Assembly: GCF_033807715.1 (NCBI RefSeq)
Contig: NC_084591.1
Span: forward strand, 32,979,090 to 33,043,089
Length of the DNA: 64,000 nucleotides
DNA from: Cololabis saira
Lineage: Eukaryota > Chordata > Actinopteri > Beloniformes > Belonidae
Direction of reading: 5' to 3'
Positions 55,058 through 64,000 of the stretch are shown piece by piece. The notes below the pieces were generated by a model. That model was not told the DNA's origin. It did not search any database and saw nothing but the letters and a program-made list of their open reading frames with translations. The translations under genes were made by a program, and so were the position numbers. Position 1 is the stretch's first letter. Each line of letters opens with the position of its first letter.

Positions 55058-58000
55058 AGATAAATTCCCGTTGATGGCGGATCTGAGAGTGAGGAGTCAT
55101 TACAGTTTTGCAGTACAGGTGTACTAATGTAATTGGTGTAGTTTGTAGCATTTAGTATTCTTTTAGAGCAGTGTTTTGGGGGCTCCAAAGACTGAATATG
55201 GTGATAGATTTATAGTTACAAAGGTGGAGTTGAATAGGTAGTTTTTTTTTATCGTCATTTTTATCGTTATCGGGATAAATTCCAGAAATGATCGTGATAA
55301 ATGTTTTAGTCCATATCGCCCAGCCCTACCCTCAAGCAGGTGCTTGTGTTACACGGGAGGCAAAACCCCCGACCCCCGTTACCTGAAGACGTCCATACCC
55401 CATCCTGCCACGGCTGTGAACAGTCGGGGGCCCAGGTCTCTGGCAGGGTTCAGGGGGTAGCCGCAGTTGAGTCCCATGGACACCCCGATGGCCATGATGA
55501 CCAGGCCGATGGCCAGAGGCTCCACCCCTTTAGGAGCTCCGATGTTTCCACCATCGATGATGGCCAGAATACACAGGACCAGCATACCTGTCCCCACCAC
55601 CTGCAGGGAAACGGCTCTCCGTCGGTCAGCGGCAGCTCGTGGGCACGTACACCATCAACTCTTTATCTACTTTGAGGCAAACAGTGGTGACTTTCCTGTT
55701 AAAGTATCACATCATATGAAGTTTATTGAGCCTCATATATATTGTATACGGCGTTTATGGCCAAACGATAACAACGGCAATAAAAGAGCACACAGGTTTA
55801 CGAGGTTTCTCTCAGGTGGAGGTGAAGACGTGAGGTTTTTGCTTTTCTTTTCTCTGCTTTTGCCATTTCTCTGTGACTGATGTTGACTTTCCCCACCCCC
55901 ACCCCTGCTATCCCCTGATACCCTGGATATCCCAAATCTCTGGTTTCCTGCTCACATCCTGGTGCTTCCTGCTACCCGGTCCCGTTTCCACCAACAGTTT
56001 GTGCTCCCGGTCCGGCCCGTTGTCCCGCTGGAGCCTCCCATCCAGGCCGTATTGCTACTGGCTTCACCAGGCTCTTGGTGGAACCGGTTCTGTCCTAGAT
56101 GTAAAGTACTGGTCCAATGAGACCGCCTGTACCTCACTGAGCCAGTGGCCCTTCATGTGGGACTTTTACAGAAACACGTCCCTGCTGGTTCTACTGGTTT
56201 CAGCTGATGGGGTTTCAGAGGTCGACGTGGTATTTTTGGATTCCTGTAACAACTAATCAGAGTGTTAAGTGGATGTGACCTTCCAGCGAGTGCCAGGAAG
56301 TGGGTCACCACACACCGACCCAAAGAGGGGGTGTTCTCGGGATAAACGGGGCCAGTCGATGCTGCATCCGGCACATTTGCCAGACTTTGCAGTGTTTTGG
56401 GGGCTGGACGGGACCTGCAGGGGACGATAGAGGGGAGTTCACTGGGTCACAGTGGGCGGCGCTCACCTGATCAATAAACCCGCCCAGAACGGACAGGTGT
56501 CTCGCAGGGTAGGAGGCGAAGATGTGAGCCGTGGCGTTGATCCCCGTCACAGACAGAATCCCACTGGTGAAGTCCATGAAGGCATCTGTGAGCAGGAGAG
56601 ACAGACATCTCTGAGCGTGCACGTGGCTCCCACATGACGGAAGTTCAGCCAAAGGCGCCGAGCAAGGTGTCAGGGGTACTCACCGTAGTACAATCCAAAA
56701 ACCGCAGCGGCTCCTGCGAAGGCGCCGAGAAACTGGGCGATGACGTAGAAGGGAAACTTCCAGATCTTTAGTTTACCCAGAATCACCATGGCCAGCGACA
56801 CGGCGGGGTTCACGTGGCCCCCTGGGACAGAGGACAAAGCACAGCGTGACGGAGGGGGGACAGGGGGGGCGGCTGGCATCTCATCCTTTCATCATTAGTG
56901 AGGCCGTCACATTTACGAGGGCGACAGACGGGGGGCCGTCCCCTCAGCTCTGCTTTTACCAGGCCTCAGAGGCTGAATAACGGAGCTGATTACAAATTCA
57001 CCCTCAACCCGCAGCCATCAATCAGGACGGAGCAGAAAGAGGTGGAGGCTTTCTATCATCAGATCTACACCCCACCAGTGCTCCTTTTTCTCTTAGTGCA
57101 CCCCGGTATGAAGGGCCGCCGCAAAGGGTGTGCGAACCCTGCGACCGCACGGGGCCTCGCGCTATGGGCCGTTTTTTTTTTTTTTTTTTTTTTTTTCTCG
57201 TTTTTTTTCCCCTTATAAATATCAACAGTCACGTTCCATTACAGACCTAAATGTGTACTAGTCTGTGCATATCAATAAATATATGTGCAATGATGCGCGT
57301 GTCTGTTGTTCAATACAACTGATCAGACCAAGCGCAGACACAAGCTGCTCTGATCCAGACGGTGGAGTTGGAACAAACTGTCACACAATGTCGAGAGAAC
57401 GAGACAGATTCAGGAAATTTCCATCAGGGAATGAAAAAAGAAAAAAACTAAAGAAAATGGAAGAGTTTAATGCCTCTCTGAAAGGCTCGTTTGATAAATT
57501 TGTTACAAAAATCACCGATCCGACCGGGTCTCAAGCAGCCGTGGGGCCCCGCGTCGAGGCAAGCCAAATGATGATGAGGCAGGGGTAGGTATCCAGTATT
57601 TTGCTAATTGGAGAGTTAAAATTGCGCATATAGACACCCGATCCAGCCCGAAAAACCCAAAAATTTAGCGCAATGGCCCCCCCCGGCCATTTCGCACAGG
57701 GCCTCGCAAATCTCCCAGACGGCTCTGCCGGTATGTGGATCAGGCCCAGTGCTGCTGGATATGAACACCACATGTTTAGACCAAAATAGTTCAAATCCAG
57801 ACTTGTAAAACAGATGATGACAAGGTTGATTTGAGAGGGATCATTTTGATCACTTGCAGTCGCCAGATCTGTTTCAACCAATGGAGGAGGAGTTATGACG
57901 TGCATGAGATGAAAAATGATAAAGAGACGAGGTGGACGAAGATGAGCCGAGGGTTCACATCTGCATCTCTGGTTCCTCATAGGCCACGCCCCCCAAAAAC

Positions 58001-60332
58001 AGCGGATAAAGTAACTCAACTCAACTCAACTTCCGTTTATTGCCACACGGCTAGGCCGCTGGAATTAGTTTCACGGTGCAGGTGGTAGCTGCAACAACAC
58101 ACCACAGCAGTAAAAAAGACAGAGTAATAATTGCAGACAAAACTGGACAAGGCACACAACAGCACATATCAGACAAGACCACCGAAATAGGACAAGGAAT
58201 TAAGCGGGAAAGAAAGAGTTGTTGTATCTCTTGTTCCTTTTACCCAGTGACTTATAAATAATCCTCCTCTGGGAGCGGAGGCCCTTAAACAGATAGTTAG
58301 CAGGGTGTGAGGGGTCCTCAATTATTTTAGTTGCCCGTGTGATGGTGTGGTGTTTGTAAAGGGAGTCCAGTGTGGGGAGTTCATGTTTAGTGAATTTTGA
58401 AGCCATTTTAATGATCCTGTCCAGTCTGTGTAGTGTATGTTTGGTTGTATTGCCGTACCATATGGTGATTGATAAACACAGAATATTTACACGAGCAAGG
58501 ACTGATTCTGGGGCCGCTGGGACGGGCCAGAGGTGTTGTTGACTGGGCTCAGGCGTCTGGGATGGCCCGTCACACTACTGTGGGTCGACTAATCACTATT
58601 ATGGATCTTTTTGGGAAAAAATGGATGCTATGTGCTCTGGATCAGAGAGGAAAAGGATAATCCAGACCGGGGCTGCATCGGTGCCCTTGGCGAAGGTCAT
58701 TCGTACGCTTGTGGTGGCTACATTAATGCAGAGAAGACGTTTATGCTGCTTCAAGGCAACATCCGTCCCACAGACATGCATGCGGTAAAACCACGTCCTG
58801 CACACGTTACAGAGACACGGGTGAGACGGAGGGTGTCCTGATCCCAACTGAGCACGTGCAGTAATTCTGGCCCACTTTAACATCTGTCAGGATACACAGT
58901 AACGCAGTAACCCTGACGATGGAAGCGTTGCCTACACGTAAGAGCAGCTGACTGAGCTTTTCAAGTCCAGTGTAAATAAAAAATAAATGAAGCAGCAGAC
59001 TGAAGGTGGGAAACCGTTGAAATGAATTCTTCCCTCAGTATTAATCACAGGCACATTAATAATAAGCGTGGCGTGCTGAATGTCAGCAGGTTTGTGTAGG
59101 AACACAACGTGTCGCTGCCACGTTTGGGGCACGAGGACAAGAGGAGGGACTGCAGCACAACATCAGATGTTACTGAGGAGGAGCGTCTCTGCAGCCCGGA
59201 TGTTAAAACTGCAGAACCGTAGTTAGTTCCTGTCTGCACGGTCGTCTGGCGTTGGGGCGCAAGACCCCGGCACATCAACCTTTTCTGATGTCTCCGAACA
59301 GACATCTGCTACCGGTGTAAAGGTGAGAGATATGCTTGGCCTGGCATGGATCTACTTTTTTAATCAAATCTATAAGTGACAGGACTCCAAGAACAGTTCA
59401 ACTGTTCAACTGTTCCTGATCAGGTGTCGCTCACATCAACGCCCCTCTTTCCTCTCCATGAGAGGATGGGGGATCTTGTGTTTGGCACCAGGCGTAACTG
59501 CTCACCCGATGAGTCCGGGGTTGGACTCTGGTCTCTGTCACAGACAGAAGCCTCTGATCGATGGTTGCAGGACATTTACTGCCGAGGGTTATGTACGACC
59601 CCATCAAGGCTGCGCACGAGTGCTGATAAATCAATGGTCAGTGCACACACACACAATCTGGTTGGAGAGCTGGCACGTTCCTGCCGACACCAGAGCTGTG
59701 GAGGTGGCACATGGCTGGGCGGGCAGCCATAAAGTTTTATGATGATGAGCAGCGAGGCTCATGGGTAACAAGGTATTCATTGCAGCACGTTTCTCTCCCT
59801 CTCTAAAGGATTCATGAGTATAAACATCATAAACACGTCTGTAGTGTTAAGAAACTGACTGTGGCCGTGAAAAGGCCCAACACATACCTACCCCATTGAG
59901 AGTCTGACCCATCTGGGTTCACGGGCGGGACTGGTACTAAAGCACCAAACATCACTAGTGGTTTTGGTTGGACACAGAAATCAGAACATTTACCTGACAC
60001 CCCCCCGGCCACGTACGCCGCCATCATGAGGCCCACGGAGAAGCCGATGTGGACGGTGAGAGGTTCCCCCAGGGTGTTCCGACTCAGGACTGTCTGGGCG
60101 ACCGAGCCGCAGCCGAACAGCTGCCGGACAGACGGGAAGGAAACCGGGTCTCACTTTCAAACTGGAACAATTCCAGAATATGTGCAACACATTGAGATTT
60201 TTGAGGAGAGAAATAAACGGTGCTACTTACGACCAACACAAACGTCCCGAGGAATTCTGCCAGGAACTCTTTGAATATTCCATGTTTCAGAGCACAGTGT
60301 TGCCTCATGCTTCTGCTGTGTTGTACTTCCAT
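54428..60332 (-). CDS. aqp9: Aquaglyceroporin 9
   Basis: AQP9 is a plasma-membrane channel for water, glycerol, urea and other small neutral solutes. Coding exons in transcript order are 60332-60231, 60120-59994, 56821-56684, 56585-56467, 55600-55383 and 54650-54428, giving 308 aa (human 295). The first NPA box is at 81-83 (GGHVNPAVSLA). The second is at 213-215 (NPARDLGPRLF); the Asp after NPAR marks aquaglyceroporins. Six membrane helices and the two half-helices are in order. The start is uncertain: ATGs also occur at 60419 (adding 29 residues) and 60308. After the last helix the tail has a run of 9 Glu, then alternating Asp/Glu to DDDDD, and ends KDKYEMITMS. Identity as aqp9 rather than aqp3/7/10 rests on sequence and on its position between adam10 and cgnl1. 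Intron 2 (3.2 kb) and intron 5 hold transposons. Confidence 0.93.
54733..55328. mobile_element. hAT-type element in aqp9 intron 5
   Basis: Ends TAGGAATGGGTGATATTTT and ATATCGCCCAGCCCTA are imperfect inverted repeats, flanked by a perfect 8-bp duplication CCCTCAAG (54725-54732 and 55329-55336). Inside are half of a hairpin MITE (54839-54882) and a large GGAA microsatellite. No transposase is present. Confidence 0.87.
54886..55016. repeat. (GGAA)n microsatellite
   Basis: About 33 perfect GGAA units, followed after a gap by AAAG and ATAG runs to about 55060. Read on the minus strand it gives a false Leu-Pro-Ser-Phe ORF. Confidence 0.97.
57085..57760 (+). mobile_element. Decayed hAT-type element in aqp9 intron 2
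   Basis: Related GGGCCTCGC words occur near both ends (about 57152 and 57710). A T-rich run lies at about 57172-57210. It contains a short ORF (57388-57588) like the N-terminus of ZMYM-type hAT transposases. Exact termini were not resolved. Confidence 0.5.
57388..57588 (+). pseudogene. hAT (ZMYM1-like) transposase N-terminal remnant
   Basis: The frame reads MSRERDRFRKFPSGNEKRKK, then KGSFDKFVTKI, like the basic N-terminal region of ZMYM-type hAT transposases. It stops at codon 67. The zinc finger and RNase H-like core are absent. Confidence 0.5.
58014..58470 (-). mobile_element. Rex1/jockey-like LINE 3' end, reverse orientation
   Basis: The minus strand reads TRATKIIEDPSHPANYLF, then a degraded RSQRRIIYKSL and NNSFFPA before a stop, the C-terminus of a non-LTR reverse transcriptase. 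A CTCAA repeat marks the 3' tail at about 58014-58030. Compare 60560-61028. Confidence 0.62.
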
Positions 60333-60559
60333 GTATCGCTGTGCCAGTGGTTGGTGAACTGGTCCAGGTTCAGCGGTGGCGCCCCGTCCAGCCTGTGGGT
60401 CAGACCCCCCCCCATGCATGGACTCAGCCACTCAACGCAGACTATTGATCCGTGACAACTCCCTCCTCCAGCTGTGTCGAGGACAGGATGAGTGACAGAT
60501 GTGTGTTTACTTTAAAGTGTTAAAAAGTGGGTTTATTTGAGTACTGTTGTGAATTGTTT

Positions 60560-61028
60560 TATTATTAGGGATTTAGATTTAGATTTTTTAGCCACAAAAA
60601 TCATCAAAGACAGCTCCCACCCCGGCTCCGACCTGTTTGACCTGCTGCCTTCAGGAAGACGCTACAGAGTCATCAGGTCAAAAACAAACAGACTCAAAAA
60701 CAGTTTTTTCCCCAAAGCCATAATCGCCCTGAACAATATGTGAATCATCCTCGTTACTGTCTCTTTAAACTGTGCAATACTTCTCCCGGACTCTGTGCAA
60801 TATTCTACAATATTCTACACATGTATATACTGTCATCTGTAAAAAAAAAAAAAAAAGATTCAAATGCACCTTAACATTTTTTATATTTTTTATATTACTT
60901 ATATTTCTTGTATTTCTTATTGTTTGCACTACTGCTATTTATCTTGCACTGGAGAGGTGATGCTACCTCTAATCTCACAGTACCCAGGTACATTGATAAT
61001 AAAGTATTCTGATTCTGATTCTGATTCT
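60560..61028 (+). mobile_element. Rex1/jockey-like LINE 3' end
   Basis: The plus strand reads ATKIIKDSSHPGSDLFDLLP, then SGRRYRVIRSKTNRLKNSFF before a stop, the same C-terminal motif as at 58.2 kb. It is followed by a 3' UTR ending in ATTCTGATTCTGATTCTGAT. It lies just upstream of aqp9. Confidence 0.68.
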
Positions 61029-61438
61029 AAACAGATAATTCCTGTTTACTTAAAGCTGTTAAATGTTAAAATGCTGTTAAAAGTTAAAAGGTGTAAGATG
61101 CACTATTTACATTATTTACAGTTTATTTACATTTAGTAATTAGTTTATTTACAGCAAAGTGAACATGAACATAAACGTTAAATGGATTGTACTGAAAATA
61201 CCGTATTTCCGGTTTCAAATGGAAATGCTTTTATTTTGAAGTCTACAGGAAATGGTCTAACGTGTGTTACCATTAGCTTTGACTCTAACTCCCGTTTTTT
61301 GTAAGCTGCAACTTGTTTTGAGGAGAATAAATGTACGATTTTAAAGCCACACGTTCTGGTTATTAAGAAGAAGCTTCTGCTCCACAACAAGTACGAGCAT
61401 CAAAAACAACAAACTGAGAGAAACATCACACACGTAGA

Positions 61439-61444
61439 TTTATT
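61439..61444 (-). promoter_or_regulatory. Candidate cgnl1 polyadenylation signal
   Basis: AATAAA on the minus strand, about 456 bp after the cgnl1 stop codon. No transcript evidence. Confidence 0.4.
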
Positions 61445-61899
61445 TCAGGTGTAAAACAGAGACACACACCACATTGTGAAAAAGCACATCAACACATTTG
61501 GTTATTTGTTTATATTTGTAGTTTAGAACATTTTAATTCATATAAATGAATAAAAAACCAACATGAGTGCAGTTATGTGCGTTGGCTCTCCGCTCTGACT
61601 GGTGTCATTATCAATGCTGCCACAAGAGGGCAGGCTGGGGGGGGGCAGGTCCATCAACCTGGAACAGCCACTCCAGTTAACCCATTCACACCTGGGACTT
61701 TCACCTGGGAGGAAAAGTTCTGAGAGGCAACGTCTGCTGCCTGTCTTGTAAATGACTCGCTTTGTCCTCATGATTATAAATATAGTTTGTTTGTACACGT
61801 GTTGCATTATGGGTTAATAGAATCACAATGAATGGTGATATTGTCACAGACAATCCAACATTTCTTCACTAAGCCCGGACCCGGAGATGTGCGCACGGC

Positions 61900-63484
61900 T
61901 CAGTCGGATCCGAAGTCGTCCATGTCGTTCACGTTCTCCTCCACAACCTTAATGATGGCGGCTGATTTCTTCTTACGTCTGTCGATGCGAGAAGACAAAA
62001 AGCGTCAAGTTTCAGGACACGATTTAATGTGAGAGCACGTTAAAGGTCAAAAGTCACCTCATGTCGTTCCGCAGAGCGCTGAGCTGGCCGTGGAGCTGCT
62101 CGTTAACCTCCATCTGCTCGTCCAGGTCTCTCTGCAGCTTCTTTTTAGCGTGCTCCAGACGCTCAATCTCCTCCTCTGCCTCGTCCATCTGCCTCTTGGC
62201 CGTCTTCAGCCTCTGGGTCAGCTACGAGTTCACCGACGCCAGACAACGAATCACAAGATGAGTTTCCTGCTCTTTATACTCCTGATGTGTTGTGCATGGC
62301 CTGAGATGCATCTACCTGGTCGGTGTGGGTCTGCAGGTTGGTGTGCTCCTCATCCGCCTGCATCCTCATCTCCTTCACCTTGCGCTCCAGCTTGCGGTTC
62401 ACCTGCTGGAGATTGTTGTTGTCCCTGAGAGGAAAAGCACGAGGCGTCACATCGCTGCAGCAGCTCGGCATGACCAGACACCTTTTAAAGCCAAACATCT
62501 TCTGGAGATCCACAGCACTTCCTGTCATCCTACACCAGTGGCGTCAATTCAGTCAAAGCTAAGGTATGGCAAGGTTACGAGTCACAGAACTTAACTAGAG
62601 TATCAATCAACACGTCCAGCAAATACTCATCACAGAAGTCTATGGAGCTGATCTGTGTGGTCAAGAAAATTTGATCTTTTTCAAATGCAGTAGTCTCGCT
62701 CACTGCAAAAACTCAAAATCTTACCAGGAATATTTGTCTTATTCTAGTTAAAATGTCTCATTTTTAGTCAAAAAATCTCATTACACTTAAAACAAGATTC
62801 ATTACCAGAAAAATAACTTGTTATTTTACCATTTTCACCTGTTTCAAGTACATTTTCACTTGAAATAAGTAGAAAAATCTGCCAGTGGGACAAGATTTAT
62901 CTTCTCATTACAAGCAAAACAATCTTGTTCCACTGGCAGATTTTTCTACTTATTTTAAGTGAAAATCTACTTGAAACAGGTGAAAACGGTTGTTTTTGAG
63001 TCTTGTCTTAAATGTAATGAGATTTTTTTTTACTAAAAATTAGACATTTTAACTAGAAATAAGACAAATATTCTTGTTAAGATGAGTTTTTGCAGTGTAT
63101 AATAACTAGTGAAATCGATCATGTTCTGATTTGCATTTGTAGTTATTCTATATGTATTAAGTAATAGAATAATCAATACAAGGAGACAGAGTAATTCCAT
63201 AAATGTATTGAAAAAACAAACATTTACATTTAACCCTTGAAGCCAAGGTGTGGCGGCTGCCGTACCTTGCCATACCCAATTGACGCCCCTGTCCTACACC
63301 GACACGTGTGACGTACATATCTGTCTGTAAATGCATGTTTTCAGGCGGTCCGGTTCTACCTCTCTTCTCCCTGCAGCCTCTCCTCCAGCTCCTGGATCCG
63401 ACTGTTGAGTTTGGAGATGTGTGAATCCTGGCCGTTCCTCTGGGATCCCTCCAGGTGAGCCACTCTGCCCCGCAGGTCTTTATT
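61900..63484 (-). CDS. cgnl1: Cingulin-like protein 1 (paracingulin), C-terminal part
   Basis: CGNL1 is a cytoplasmic scaffold of tight and adherens junctions that controls RhoA and Rac1 signalling. Only the last four coding exons are in the window: 63484-63360, 62424-62316, 62221-62058 and 61978-61900. They make 158 codons with matching phases; the gene continues beyond 64000. The frame opens [17 protein letters not shown] and is heptad-rich coiled coil throughout (for example [18 protein letters not shown] and [19 protein letters not shown]). It ends in a short basic-acidic tail, [20 protein letters not shown]. The [13 protein letters not shown] and [10 protein letters not shown] segments resemble CGNL1 more than cingulin or myosin. 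The C-terminal tail seems shorter than in mammals. Position next to aqp9 and adam10 supports the call. Confidence 0.88.
62536..63291. mobile_element. Composite hAT-type MITE, copy 2, in a cgnl1 intron
   Basis: Termini CAGTGGCGTCAATT and AATTGACGCCCCTG are flanked by a perfect 8-bp duplication TCCTACAC (62528-62535 and 63292-63299). The 756-bp body is collinear with 20399-21135, including the internal fold-back. Confidence 0.92.
62701..63097. mobile_element. Fold-back MITE, copy D (inside composite hAT)
   Basis: A full palindrome from CACTGCAAAAACTC to TTTTTGCAGTG at the same place within the host element as copy B. Confidence 0.88.
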
Positions 63485-63732
63485 CTGGCAGACAAGATAA
63501 AAACGTAGAGCTTTTTTTTTTCTTCCTTTATCCCTCAAAGTGCTGTGAAGTTTGATTTTAATGGGCTCGACCTGGTTCTGTTTATCACCGTGCGAGAACA
63601 CAAAAGCACGGGCAACATGTCAGCGTGCCCGTTTCTGCAGGTGCACGTGCCTCTTGAGTGTCTGCAGCAACACCTGAACAGTTCTGACTGCTGTTGCTCT
63701 GCAGAGGGAACTGCTGGTGTAAACGTCTGGAG

Positions 63733-64000
63733 CAGGGGTCGGCAACCCAAAATGTTGAAAAAGCCATATTGGACCAAAAACACAAAAAATAAATATGTCT
63801 GGAGCCTCAGTCTCAGTCTTGTATAAGCCTTAGAATGAAGACACATGCTGCATGTATCTATATTAGTTATAACTGGGGAAGATTTTTTCATTATGCACTT
63901 CGAGAAAAAAGTCGAAATGTGGAGAAAAAGGTCGAAATGTGGAGAAAAAGGTCGAAATGTCGAGGATATAATCAAAATTTCGTGAAAAAAGTCAAAATGT
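63733..64000 (+). mobile_element. Left end of a hAT-like element running off the window
   Basis: CAGGGGTCGGCAACCC is a familiar fish hAT terminus. It is followed by AGCCATATTGGACCAAAAAC and, from 63901 to the edge, a tandem array of about 20 bp (GTCGAAATGTGGAGAAAAAG). The right end lies outside. It is in an intron of cgnl1. Confidence 0.6.

Noticed and set aside
54844..55188. Leu-Pro-Ser-Phe repeat ORF
   Set aside because: Translation of the GGAA microsatellite inside a hAT element.
58469..59742. Several short ORFs in aqp9 intron 2
   Set aside because: No family recognised; probably chance frames or decayed repeat sequence.

Overview
This window is vertebrate nuclear DNA, almost certainly from a ray-finned (teleost) fish. 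It holds five multi-exon genes with GT-AG introns: apba2 (minus), fan1 (plus), adam10 (plus), aqp9 (minus) and the 3' end of cgnl1 (minus). Products were recognised by reading exons directly. In all five, splice phases agree across every junction and the summed coding lengths are multiples of three. The DNA between exons is packed with fish-type transposons: hAT, piggyBac, PIF/Harbinger, Tc1/mariner and pogo elements, L1/Tx1-like, Rex1/CR1-like and RTE-like LINE ends, and a tRNA-derived SINE. There are also many microsatellites.

Layout. 1-804: apba2 3' UTR and downstream. 805-7793: apba2, 11 coding exons, 836 aa, with a very long GAT microsatellite and a piggyBac MITE in the last intron. 7794-11108: apba2/fan1 head-to-head intergenic region. 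11109-19034: fan1, 13 coding exons, 983 aa; two introns carry an L1 end and a Harbinger element with a hAT inside it. 19035-29448: about 10 kb of layered repeats with no gene recognised. 29449-46985: adam10, 16 coding exons, 802 aa. 46986-54427: adam10 3' UTR, then repeats. 54428-60332 (or 60419): aqp9, 6 coding exons. 61900-63484: the last four coding exons of cgnl1, whose 5' part lies beyond the right edge.

How the genes relate. They are independent housekeeping or membrane genes and do not form a pathway. APBA2 is a neuronal adaptor for the amyloid precursor protein, and ADAM10 is the main alpha-secretase of that same protein. FAN1 is a DNA crosslink-repair nuclease, AQP9 a glycerol/water channel, and CGNL1 a junction scaffold. 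From established knowledge, human orthologues of the first two lie in 15q13 and of the last three in 15q21-q22, so the fish order joins two separated human blocks.

I found no evidence for a new multi-gene system. The most unusual features are a His/Gly/Gln expansion in the ADAM10 cytoplasmic tail, a two-codon upstream ORF two bases before the adam10 start, and a composite hAT-type MITE that appears to have captured a fold-back element and then moved as a unit, each copy having a perfect 8-bp target duplication. Species, expression and exact UTR limits cannot be read from the sequence.
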